Positions 35,357-43,501 of a stretch of DNA of 43,501 bases are shown here, piece after piece. The stretch spans positions 1 through 43,501 of the forward strand of contig NZ_SSTC01000036.1 in the NCBI RefSeq assembly GCF_004801855.1, given 5' to 3'. The notes under the pieces are model-generated. The model did not search any database and had not been told where the DNA came from. It was given only the letters and a program-made list of their open reading frames with translations. The DNA is from Pseudomonas sp. A-1 (GTDB lineage Bacteria > Pseudomonadota > Gammaproteobacteria > Pseudomonadales > Pseudomonadaceae). Each line of letters begins with the position of its first letter. Position 1 is the stretch's first letter. Position numbers and translations under genes: made by a program.

Positions 35357-36759
35357 GATACGGCTCCGGCCAGCTGCGCCAGTTGCTCGACGAAGGCCGG
35401 CTCGTCGTCGAGCTGGCGCAGGTCGAGCCACAGGGCGTCGTCGTCGAGGCGGCCGATCATCGGCAGCGGCAGCAGGCGCAGCGCCTCCTCCAGCTGGCGC
35501 AGGGCGCGGCCGCGCAGGCGCTTGGGCTGCTGCGGGCGCAGGCACAGCGCGGCGCTGGGCAGGCGCGCCACCGGCTGGGCGCCGCTGCCGATCATGCCCA
35601 GCGCGTCCGCGACGCTCACCTGCCAGCTCGGCCCCAGGGCCTCCTGCAGCTGCGGAGCCAGGCGCTCGGCCTGGGCGCGGATCTCATCCTGCGGGCGGCT
35701 GAGCAGGCGCAGGGTCGGCAGGCGCTCGGCGAGTCGCTCGGGATCGCGGTACAGGCCGAGCACCGCCTCCAGCGCGGCGAGGGTCAGCTTGTCGACGCGC
35801 AGAGCGCGCTTGAGCGGGTGTTTCTTGATCTTCGCGATCAGCTCGCGGCGGCCGACGATGATCCCCGCCTGCGGGCCGCCGAGCAGCTTGTCGCCGCTGA
35901 AGGTGACGATATCGGCGCCGGCGGCCAGCGCCTCTTGCACGGTCGGCTCGGCCGGCAGGCCCCAGCGGGTCAGGTCGACCAGGGTGCCGCTGCCCAGATC
36001 CTCGAGCAGCGGCAGACCGTGGCCGCGGGCGATGGCTGCCAGTTGCCCGGTGGCCACGCTGGCGGTGAAGCCCTGCACGCTGTAGTTGCTGGTGTGCACG
36101 CGCATCAAGAGGCCCGTGCGCGGGCCGATGGCCGCCTCGTAGTCGCGCGCATGGGTGCGGTTGGTGGTGCCGACCTCGACCAGCTTGACCCCGGCGCGGG
36201 CCATGATGTCGGGGATGCGGAAGGCGCCGCCGATCTCGATCAGCTCGCCGCGCGAGATGATGCCTTCCCTGCGCGCGCCGAGGGCGGCCAGCGCCAGCAG
36301 CACGGCGGCGGCGTTGTTGTTGACCACGGTGACCGCCTCGGCGCCGGTCAGCTCGCGCAGCAGGCCCTCGACCAGCTCGTCGCGGTCGCCACGCCGGCCA
36401 GTGGCCAGGTCGTATTCGAGGTTGAGCGGATAGCGCGCGGCCTCGACCAGCGCGTCGATGGCCGCCTGCGGCAGCAGGGCGCGGCCGAGGTTGGTGTGCA
36501 GCACGGTGCCGGTGAGGTTGAACACCCGGCGCACGCGGCTGCGGTGCTGGGCGGCCAGCCGCTCGCCGGCGCGCCCGGCGAGCACCGCCTCGCTCAGCTC
36601 GATTTCCGCCAGCTGGCCGTGGCGGGCCGGCTCGCGCAGCTCGTCGAGCAGGTCGCGCAAGGTGGCGAGCAGCGCCTCGCGACCGTAGCGGCGCTGCAGC
36701 GGTTCCACCGCCGGGCTGCGCAGCAGCCTGTCCACCGAGGGCAGGCGCAGGGCGGTCAT
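35353..36759 (-). CDS. selA: L-seryl-tRNA(Sec) selenium transferase SelA
   Basis: 468 residues, PLP-dependent enzyme turning Ser-tRNA(Sec) into Sec-tRNA(Sec) with selenophosphate. Begins [20 protein letters not shown]; has [48 protein letters not shown], and the PLP Lys in [19 protein letters not shown]. The ATG overlaps the fdhE stop (ATGA). Usual length for bacterial SelA. selD (selenophosphate synthase) is not in this window. Confidence 0.97.
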
Positions 36760-37679
36760 CCCTCGCCTCCCGGGATCAGCAGCAGGTCGGGCGCCTGGCG
36801 CAGGTAGCCGGCGCCGTCCAGCAGCAGATCGAGGTCGAGGCTGGCCAGGTCGGCGGACAGCGCCTCGCCGCCCGGCTCCAGCTCCAGGTAGAGCTGCTTG
36901 AGGTAGTGGCGGCACTCCGGACAGGCCTCGGCACGTACGCCGTGCGGCGAGTGCTCGAGATGCAGATGGTCGAGGCGCTTGGTGCTGCGGCAGTGGCTGC
37001 ACTTGAGGCGCACGTAGTGCCATTCGCAGGCGCACAGCGAGCAGACCAGGTAGCGCAGGCCGTTGCGCGCGCCGTGGCCGTGGATCACCCCGGCCACCGG
37101 CAGCGAACCGCAGGCCGGACAGGTCTGCTGATCCTCGGCCTCGACGATGGCAGACAGGTCGAGGCCGAGCAGCCAGTGGCTCCAGGCCAGTTGCAGGGCG
37201 GCACCGACGAAGGGCGCCACGCCGGCCGGCACGCCGGCGAACTGGCCGCTGACCAGCGCCACGCCCCAGGCCTTGCGCTGGCCGGCGTCGGCGCCGCGCA
37301 GCTGCTCCAGCGCAGCGACGAGGGATGGATTGACCGGTTCAGGAGGCACGAAGGCGTCCAGCCAGGCGTCGAGCAGCGCCAGCCAGGCGTCCTCGCGCAC
37401 TAGGCTGTCGGCGGCCAGCGGCGGCATGCCGTGGGCGATGGCCTGGGCGCAGCGCTGCGGGTCGGGAGCGGCAACGGAAGGCGGCGCATCCAGCACCTGC
37501 TGCTGGGCGCGGCACGCGGCGGCGAGCAGGCGCAGGTAGTCGCCCAGCGCATGGCCTTTGGCGAGCTGGGCGAGACGCTCGGCGCGCAGGGCGAACAACT
37601 GGCGCGGCGGCAACTGGAGGAACACGGGCTTGCTGGCGGCAGCGGCGATCTGGCCGGGCTCGAGAATGGTGCCTGACAC
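36756..37679 (-). CDS. fdhE: Formate dehydrogenase accessory protein FdhE
   Basis: 307 residues, zinc-finger-type accessory protein needed to make active formate dehydrogenase. The GTG at 37679 with AAGGAG upstream gives the family start [19 protein letters not shown]. Two rubredoxin-like pairs of Cys pairs are seen: [30 protein letters not shown] and [18 protein letters not shown]. It overlaps selA by 4 bp and lies 238 bp downstream of fdnI, with an inverted repeat in between. Confidence 0.93.
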   Translation of the reverse strand: MSGTILEPGQIAAAASKPVFLQLPPRQLFALRAERLAQLAKGHALGDYLRLLAAACRAQQQVLDAPPSVAAPDPQRCAQAIAHGMPPLAADSLVREDAWLALLDAWLDAFVPPEPVNPSLVAALEQLRGADAGQRKAWGVALVSGQFAGVPAGVAPFVGAALQLAWSHWLLGLDLSAIVEAEDQQTCPACGSLPVAGVIHGHGARNGLRYLVCSLCACEWHYVRLKCSHCRSTKRLDHLHLEHSPHGVRAEACPECRHYLKQLYLELEPGGEALSADLASLDLDLLLDGAGYLRQAPDLLLIPGGEG

Positions 37680-37795
37680 GCAGGACTCCTTCTGGGCTTG
37701 TTGTGGTTTTTCGGGGCCTGAAGGGAAGCGTAGTCGCTGCACTCGGGAATGCACGTCTGCGGCATTGGCCATGGTGACAGGGTTGGCCTGGGAAT

Positions 37796-37907
37796 GGTGC
37801 GCACGGCGCACCCTACCCCCACCGCAGGGTGCTTCGTGCTCAGCGCTGGCGCGCGCGGCGCCCCCTGCGCAGCGGATTGCCCCGCCGTAGGGTGCGCCGT
37901 GCGCACC
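37796..37907. repeat. Inverted repeat element between fdnI and fdhE
   Basis: Two perfect 21-bp inverted arms (37796-37816 and 37887-37907) around a 70-bp G/C-rich spacer. The right arm begins GTAGGGTGCGCC. Like the palindrome at 8199-8255 its arms start GTAGGG, but the rest differs. It is of REP or small-MITE type and lies inside what is otherwise one operon. Confidence 0.7.
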
Positions 37908-37917
37908 GCTGGCCGAG

Positions 37918-38535
37918 CTACTTGCGGCCGATCTCCTTGAGCCAGCCCGGATGGTGCTTGCGCGCCCAGGCGCGGCTGACCTTGCCGGTGAGCATGGCGC
38001 CCACCGAGCCCTTGACCCAGATGGCGGCGTAGATGTGCACGATGATGCTGGTCACCAGCACGAAGGCGGCGGCGGCGTGGGCCAGCGCGGCCAGGCGGAT
38101 CAGTTCGATGCCGAACAGGTGGCCGAAGTACTGGCGCCAGATGACGATGCCGCTGGCCAGCAGCACCAGCATGCACAGCACCAGCACCCAGAACAGCAGC
38201 TTCTGTCCGGCGTTGTAGCGGCCGACTTCAGGCAGCCGGTCCTCGCGGTTGCACAGCACGTCGCCGATCTGCCCGAGCCACTGGCGGTCGTTGGCGGTCA
38301 GGCGGTTATGCCCGGCGAAGCGCAGCGCCATGACCAAGAACAGCACGAACATGGCCACGCCGAGGAAGGGATGCAGGATGCGCGTCCACGGGCCGCCGCC
38401 GAACAGCACGGACAGCCCGAACAGCGCCGGATGGAACAGCGCCAGCCCGGACAGCCCGGCGAGGACGAAGAGGATGGCCACGGCCCAGTGGTTGGACCGC
38501 TCCGAAGGGGTGTAGCGCTGGATCTCGTGTTTCAT
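37918..38535 (-). CDS. fdnI: Formate dehydrogenase-N cytochrome b556 subunit (gamma)
   Basis: 205 residues, diheme membrane subunit of formate dehydrogenase-N that passes electrons to the quinone pool. Four membrane helices: WAVAILFVLAGLSGLALF, LHPFLGVAMFVLFLVMALRF, LFWVLVLCMLVLLASGIVIW and AHAAAAFVLVTSIIVHIYAA, with His residues for heme binding at HW (N-terminal), LHPFL, LAHAA and IVHIY. Start MKHEIQRYTPSERSNHW at 38535 with GGGAG upstream; a longer start is not family-like. It lies 95 bp after fdnH. Confidence 0.93.
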   Translation of the reverse strand: MKHEIQRYTPSERSNHWAVAILFVLAGLSGLALFHPALFGLSVLFGGGPWTRILHPFLGVAMFVLFLVMALRFAGHNRLTANDRQWLGQIGDVLCNREDRLPEVGRYNAGQKLLFWVLVLCMLVLLASGIVIWRQYFGHLFGIELIRLAALAHAAAAFVLVTSIIVHIYAAIWVKGSVGAMLTGKVSRAWARKHHPGWLKEIGRK

Positions 38536-38630
38536 GCTGGGCTCCCGGAGGCGGCGGCCTGGTTGCCGCCCCCTCATCCCGCGAGGGGAGAATGCGTGGT
38601 TCGTGGCTGAATCGACCCGCGGCGAGCGCC

Positions 38631-39557
38631 TCAGGGCCGCTTGTTCGGATCGACCACATGCACCGACGGATCCACCTCATGCACCGTCGGCTCGCCGGGG
38701 TCCTCCTCCTCGTCCACCTTGTTCGGGCCGACCCGCACGTAGTGGAAGAAGCCGGCCAGCACGGTGGCGCCCATCGCCAGCAGCGCCAGCGGCTTGGTGA
38801 TGCCCTTCCACAGGCTGACCAGCGGGCTGATCACCGGCGCATCGGGCAGGCCGGCGTACAGCGACGGCTGGTCGGCGTGGTGCAGCACGTACATCACGTG
38901 GGTGCCGCCGACGCCGTCCGGGTCGTACAGCCCGGCCTGGTCGAAGCCGCGTTCCTTGAGGTCCTTCACCCGCTCGGCGGCATGCGCCTGCATGTCCTCC
39001 TTGCTGCCGAACACGATGGCGCCGGTCGGGCAGGTCTTCACGCAGGCCGGCTCCAGGCCCACCGCCACGCGGTCGCTGCACAGGGTGCACTTGTAGGCCT
39101 TGTGGTCCTTCTGCGAGATGCGCGGGATGTCGAACGGGCAGCCGGTGATGCAGTAGCCGCAGCCGATGCACTTGTCCTGGTTGAAGTCGACGATGCCGTT
39201 GGCGTACTTGACGATGGCGCCGGGGCTCGGACAGGCCTTGAGGCAGCCGGGGTCGGCGCAGTGCATGCAACCGTCCTTGCGGATCAGCCATTCGAGGTTG
39301 CCGCTGGCGGGGTTCTCGTACTCGGTGAAGCGCATCAGCGTCCAGGAGTCGGCGCTGAGGTCGTTGGGATTGTCGTAGGTGCCGGCGTTGCCGCCGACCT
39401 GGTCGCGCAGCTCGTTCCACTCCGAGCAGGCGACCTGGCAGGCCTTGCAGCCGATGCACTTGGAAGTGTCGATCAGCTTGGCCACCTCGCCGGACTGGCG
39501 TACCTGCGGCATCGGCGTGGTGGTGGCGGAACGGGCGATGATGTCCTGGCTGGCCAT
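38631..39557 (-). CDS. fdnH: Formate dehydrogenase-N iron-sulfur subunit (beta)
   Basis: 308 residues, periplasm-facing electron-transfer subunit with four [4Fe-4S] sites: [46 protein letters not shown] and [22 protein letters not shown]-terminal helix ([19 protein letters not shown]) anchors it in the inner membrane. It starts 1 bp after the fdnG stop. Passes electrons from the molybdenum subunit to the FdnI hemes. Confidence 0.96.
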   Translation of the reverse strand: MASQDIIARSATTTPMPQVRQSGEVAKLIDTSKCIGCKACQVACSEWNELRDQVGGNAGTYDNPNDLSADSWTLMRFTEYENPASGNLEWLIRKDGCMHCADPGCLKACPSPGAIVKYANGIVDFNQDKCIGCGYCITGCPFDIPRISQKDHKAYKCTLCSDRVAVGLEPACVKTCPTGAIVFGSKEDMQAHAAERVKDLKERGFDQAGLYDPDGVGGTHVMYVLHHADQPSLYAGLPDAPVISPLVSLWKGITKPLALLAMGATVLAGFFHYVRVGPNKVDEEEDPGEPTVHEVDPSVHVVDPNKRP

Positions 39558-39558
39558 G

Positions 39559-42500
39559 TCACACCTTCTCCACGTTGACGAGGAACGACTTGAACTCCGG
39601 CGTCTGCGTGTTGCCGTCGCCGACGAAGGGGGTCAGGGTGTTGGTGATGAAGCCGTTCTTCGCCACCCCGGTGAAGCCCCAGTGGATCGGGATGCCGACG
39701 TGGTGCACGGTCTTGCCGTCCACCGTCAGCGGCCGCAGGCGCTTGGTCACCACCGCCACCGCCTTGATGTAGCCGCGGTTGGAGCTGACCCTGACGCGGT
39801 CGCCGGCCTTGATGCCCAGCTCCTTGGCCAGCGCCTCGCCGATCTCGACGAACTGCTCGGGCTGGGTGATGGCGGCGAGCCGGCAGTGCTTGGTCCAGTA
39901 GTGGAAGTGCTCGGTCAGCCGGTAGGTGGTGGCCGCGTAGGGGAATTCCTCCGCCTTGCCGAACAGCTCCAGGTCGTTCTTGAACACCCTTGCCGCCGGG
40001 TTGCTCACCGCCTGGGCGTTGTCGTGCAGCGGGTTGCGCCCGATCGGAGTCTCGAACGGCTCGTAGTGCTCGGGGAACGGCCCCTCGGCCATCTTGTCGA
40101 CGGCGAACAGGCGCGCCACCCCTTCGGGGTTCATGATGAACGGGTTCATGCCCTCCTCCGGCGCCGAGTCGGCCTTGAAGTCGGGTACGTCGGTGCCGCC
40201 CCAGCTCTTGCCGTTCCACCACACCAGGCGCTTCTTCACCGGGTCCCACGGCTGGCCCGAGGGGGCGGCCGAGGCGCGGTTGTAGAGGATGCGCCGGTTG
40301 GCCGGCCACGCCCAGGCCCAGCCGAGGGTCTGGCCCATGCCGTAGGGGTCGGCGTTGTCGCGCCGCGCCATCTGGTTGCCGGCCTGGGTCCAGCTGCCGC
40401 TGAAGATCCAGCAGCCGCTGGCGGTCGAGCCGTCGGCGCGCAGTTGGGCAAAACCCGCCAGCTGTTCGCCGGCCCTGGCCAGCACGGCGCCGGAGGCGGG
40501 ATCGACGACGTCGGCCAGCGCCTTGCCGCTGAACTCGCGGGCCAGCTCGTCCGGCCCCGGCTCGTCCGGGCGCAGGTAGGGCCAGTCGAGGCCGAGGATC
40601 GGCTCGGGGAAGGCGCCGCCCTCCGTCGTGTACAGCGCGCGCAGGCGATGGAACAGCCCGGCCATGATGGCGATGTCGGTGCGCGCCTCACCCGGCGGCT
40701 CGGCGGCCTTCCAGTGCCACTGCAGCCAGCGCCCGCTGTTGACCAAGGATCCGTCCTCCTCGGCGAAGCAGGTGGTCGGCAGGCGGAACACCGTGGTCTG
40801 GATGCTCGCCGTGTCGACGTCGTTGAACTCGCCGGCGTTGCGCCAGAACTCCGAGGTGTCGGTGACCAGCGGGTCCATGATCACCAGGTACTTGAGCCTG
40901 GCCAGCGCAGCGCCGACCTTGGCCTTGTTGGGGAAGGCGGCGATCGGGTTGAAGCCCTGGCAGAAGTAGCCGTTGACCTGCCCCTGGAACATCATGTCGA
41001 ACACCTTGAGCACGTCGTAGCCGGGCACGTCCAGCTTGGGCAGCCAGTCGTAGGCCCAGTCGTTCTCAGCGGTGGCGCTCTTGCCGAACCAGGCCTTCAT
41101 CAGGCTGACGTGGAACTTCTCGTAGTTCTGCCAGTAGGACAGCTGCCCCGGACGCAGTGGCTTCTGCGTGCGTTTGGCGATGTAGGCGGGATAGTCCTGC
41201 TCGGCGTCGCCGGCCAGGGTCAGGTAGCCGGGCAGCAGGTTGGACAGCAGGCCCAGGTCGGTCAGGCCCTGGATGTTGGAGTGACCGCGCAGGGCGTTCA
41301 TCCCGCCGCCGGGCATGCCGATGTTGCCGAGCAGCAGCTGCACCATGGCGCCGGTGCGGATCATCTGCGAGCCCACCGTGTGCTGGGTCCAGCCCAGCGC
41401 ATACATGATGGTCATCGCCTTGCCGGGCGCCGAGGTCTCGGCGATGGCCTCCCAGACCTTGAGCATGGTGTCCTGCGGCGTGCCGCAGATGCGGCTGACC
41501 AGTTCCGGGGTGTAGCGGCTGTAGTGCTGCCTGAGCAGGTTGTAGACGCAGCGCGGATGGCTCAGCGTCGGGTCGACCACCGCGTAGCCGTCCTCGCCGA
41601 TCTCGTAGCCCCAGGCGGACTTGTCCGGATAGCTGCGCCTGTCCGCGTCGTAGCCGTTGAACAGGCCGTCCGCGAAGCCGAAGCCTTCCTTCACCACGAA
41701 GGACACGTCGGTGTAGTTGCGCACGTACTCGTGCTGGATCTTGTCGTTGCTGATCAGGTAGTTGATCAGCCCGCCGAGGAAGGCGATGTCCGTGCCGGTG
41801 CGGATCGGCGCGTACAGGTCGGCCACCGAGGCGGAGCGGTTGAAGCGCGGGTCGACCACGATCAGGCGCGCCTTGTTGTGCGCCTTCGCCTCGGTCACCC
41901 ACTTGAAGCCGCAGGGGTGGGCTTCGGCGGCGTTGCCGCCCATGATCAGCACCAGGTCCGCATTCTTGATGTCGGACCAGTGGTTGGTCATGGCGCCACG
42001 GCCAAACGTCGGGGCAAGACCTGCCACCGTCGGGCCGTGTCAGACACGCGCCTGGTTGTCGAACGCCAGCATGCCCAGCGAACGCACCACCTTGTGGGTG
42101 ATGTAGCCCGCCTCGTTGGAGGACGCCGAGGCGGCCAGGAAGCCGGTGCTCAGCCAGCGGTTGACCGTCTGCCCGGCGGCGTTCTTCGCGACGAAGTTGG
42201 CGTCGCGGTCATCCTTCATCAGCCGGGCGATGCGCTCCAGCGCCTCGTCCCAGCCGATCCGCCGCCACTCGTTGCTGCCGGCCTCGCGCACCTCGGGGTA
42301 CCTGAGGCGGTTGGGGCTGTGCACGAAGTCGAGCAGCCCCGCGCCCTTCGGGCACAGGGTGCCGCGGTTGACCGGGTGGTCGGCGTCGCCCTCGATGTGG
42401 ATGATCTCCTGGACGACGTTCTTGCCGCCGTCGCCGCGGCTGTACATGATCAGGCCGCAGCCCACCGAGCAGTACGGGCAGGTGTTGCGCGTCTCGCGGG

Positions 42501-42630
42501 TGCTGGTCAGCTTGAAGTGGCGGATCGTCTCGGCGTAGGCCGCAGGTGGCGCCATGCCCAGAGCCGCCAGGCTCGAGGCGCCGAGGCCGACACCGCAGAC
42601 CTTGAAGAATTGCCGACGGTTCATGTCCAT
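39559..42630 (-). CDS. fdnG: Formate dehydrogenase-N selenoprotein subunit (alpha), UGA = Sec
   Basis: 1023 residues when UGA at 42042-42040 is read as selenocysteine (residue 197). Twin-arginine signal [15 protein letters not shown], a [4Fe-4S] motif [18 protein letters not shown] and a bis-MGD molybdenum/tungsten active site with Sec in [20 protein letters not shown]. Start at 42630 has GAGGAG 6 bp before it. It oxidises formate to CO2 in the periplasm. The frame continues without any shift on both sides of the UGA, and a SECIS hairpin follows, so the stop is a recoding site, not a defect. It begins the operon fdnGHI-fdhE-selAB. Confidence 0.97.
41997..42042 (-). promoter_or_regulatory. SECIS element and UGA codon in fdnG
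   Basis: Directly after the UGA, the mRNA can form a lower stem CACGGCC / GGCCGTG (42039-42033 with 42003-41997) and an upper hairpin CGGTGGCAGGTCTTGCCCCG (42029-42010): stem CGG-CCG, a bulged U, stem GGCA/TGCC, and the GGTCT apical loop typical of bacterial SECIS bound by SelB. Confidence 0.93.
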
Positions 42631-42762
42631 CGTGCGCTCCTCGTCAGGCAGGGAAAGGTCGTCCGGCGAGCCGGGCGACCGCTTCGCCTTAACCATAGTC
42701 CAGCCGGCGGGCACCGCCAGTTGCGGCATACTATGCCCCGTTCCCGCTCACCGGAGTCCCCC

Positions 42763-43215
42763 ATGTCGTTGCCCAGCTGGTTCCTGCTCGCCCTGCCCCT
42801 GCTCTCCGGCGCCATGATGCCCGTGCAGGCCGGCGTCAACGGCCAGTTGGCGCAGCGCATCGACAGCGTGCTGACCGCCTCGCTGATCTCCTTCGTGGTC
42901 GGCAGCCTGGCGCTGCTGTTCATCACCGCCGCCCAGCGCGAGCTGCCCAGCGGCATCGCGCCGTTCCGCGGGCTGAGCTGGTGGCACTGGACCGGCGGCC
43001 TGCTCGGCGTGCTGTTCGTGGTCAGCGCCGCCTTCGCCGCGCCGCGCATCGGCGCCCTGCTGTTCATGTCGCTGATCCTCGCCGGCCAGCTCAGCGCCGC
43101 GCTGCTGCTCGACCACTTCGGCTGGGCCGGCTTCCCGCAGTCCTCGATGACCCTCGGCAAGGTCGCCGGACTGCTGCTGATCGTCGCCGGGGTGTGGCTG
43201 ATCCGCCGCGGCTGA
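42763..43215 (+). CDS. YdcZ-type (DUF606) DMT-family membrane protein
   Basis: 150 residues with five hydrophobic helices. Begins LPSWFLLALPLLSGAMMPVQ and contains AGVNGQLAQRIDSVLTASLI, GGLLGVLFVVSAAFAAPRIG and LLLIVAGVWLIRRG, the YdcZ (DUF606) pattern. Half-size members of this family work as dimers; substrate unknown. GGAG lies 6 bp before the ATG at 42763. It is divergent from fdnG. Confidence 0.88.
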   Translation: MSLPSWFLLALPLLSGAMMPVQAGVNGQLAQRIDSVLTASLISFVVGSLALLFITAAQRELPSGIAPFRGLSWWHWTGGLLGVLFVVSAAFAAPRIGALLFMSLILAGQLSAALLLDHFGWAGFPQSSMTLGKVAGLLLIVAGVWLIRRG

Positions 43216-43229
43216 GCCGGTCTGCCGCC

Positions 43230-43501
43230 TCAGGGCTCCACGACGAACTCCAGCCGCGCGGTCCGCCCGCTCTCGTCCAGCACGCCGAGCTGGTGCCGAC
43301 CGGACGCGAAGGCGTGGCTGAAGGAGGCGTCGGCGCCGGCCTCGCCCACCGGGCGGCCGTCGACGAACCACCAGCGCTGCCCGCTGCCGCCCAGCGTCGA
43401 CAGGCTCAGGCGCAGCGGCTCGCCGCTGCCCGGCGGGCGGCGCAGCCGCTCCCCTTCGCGCACGCCGACGATGCTCAGCGGCGCCGCCGGCAGATCGGCC
43501 G
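43230..43501 (-). CDS. pbpC: Penicillin-binding protein 1C, C-terminal end (cut by window)
   Basis: The frame is open up to the last base of the window; about 89 residues are seen. It reads LPAAPLSIVGVREGERL, GSGQRWWFVDGRPVG, SFSHAFASGRHQLGVLDESG and ends LEFVVEP, the beta-sandwich (BiPBP-C-type) domain found at the C-terminus of PBP1C. It converges on the YdcZ-type gene. The catalytic domains lie outside the window. Confidence 0.78.
   Translation of the reverse strand, partial: ADLPAAPLSIVGVREGERLRRPPGSGEPLRLSLSTLGGSGQRWWFVDGRPVGEAGADASFSHAFASGRHQLGVLDESGRTARLEFVVEP

Noticed and set aside
42040-42042. In-frame TGA in fdnG as a nonsense mutation or split gene
   Set aside because: It stands exactly at the active-site Sec position, the frame is intact on both sides, a SECIS hairpin follows, and selA, selB and tRNA-Sec are present.
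39379-43215. Very long plus-strand open frame (over 1,200 codons) across the formate dehydrogenase genes
   Set aside because: It is the antisense of fdnG/fdnH in GC-rich DNA; its product is low-complexity (Ala, Val, Gly, Arg-rich) and shows no family motif except where it enters the real YdcZ-type gene at the end.

Overview
The window looks like chromosomal DNA of a Pseudomonas-type gammaproteobacterium (Pseudomonas or a close relative). Host genes are GC-rich with strong third-position G/C bias. The gene neighbourhoods are pseudomonad-like: pilins divergent from pilB-pilC-pilD-coaE-yacG, roxS-roxR beside a SIMPL-domain gene, and fdnGHI-fdhE-selA-selB next to the selenocysteine tRNA. The species cannot be fixed from this sequence alone.

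Layout, left half. 1-4445 (+): end of gatA, gatB, a small RlpA-like lipoprotein and a Ca/Na-type antiporter. 4447-7326 (-): AEC transporter, then the RoxR/RoxS (RegA/RegB-type) redox two-component system. 7481-12338: SIMPL protein, PhoH-like ATPase, yaaA, a small membrane protein, a hicAB toxin-antitoxin pair with its palindromic operator, and a PsiE-family protein. 12426-14982 (-): an ABC exporter-like set (ATPase, membrane-anchored protein, permease).

14983-20073 is the type IV pilus locus. Instead of one ordinary pilA, the minus strand carries two very short pilins (mature parts about 52 residues each) on either side of a secreted six-cysteine protein. They lie behind a good sigma-54-type promoter and divergent from pilBCD. 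This resembles the split PilA-N/PilA-C arrangement known from Geobacter and is the most unusual host feature here. 20271-24407 (+) holds coaE, yacG, a MazG-like gene, cmoM, two DUF4136 lipoproteins, a DsrE-family protein and a GcvH-like lipoyl-domain protein.

24474-33391 is a complete-looking Pf-type filamentous prophage (inovirus, about 8.9 kb) inserted in the tRNA-Sec gene. It encodes integrase, Rep, Zot-like assembly ATPase, minor and major coat proteins, ssDNA-binding protein, small proteins, an excisionase-like HTH protein and a divergent repressor with two palindromic operators. A 42-bp direct repeat (tRNA nt 1-42) marks its ends. The phage supplies the 5' half of selC, so selC is cut away from the selA-selB operon that originally led into it and now lies 8 bp behind the phage integrase. 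Non-coding phage DNA includes a 168-bp near-palindrome and two copies of a hairpin-rich, origin-like region bracketing the structural genes.

33434-42630 (-) is the selenium/formate module: fdnG (with an in-frame UGA and a SECIS hairpin), fdnH, fdnI, fdhE, selA, selB. The window thus holds a selenoprotein, the enzymes that make and deliver Sec, and the tRNA-Sec. The window ends with a YdcZ-type membrane protein and the C-terminal end of a penicillin-binding protein 1C-like gene.
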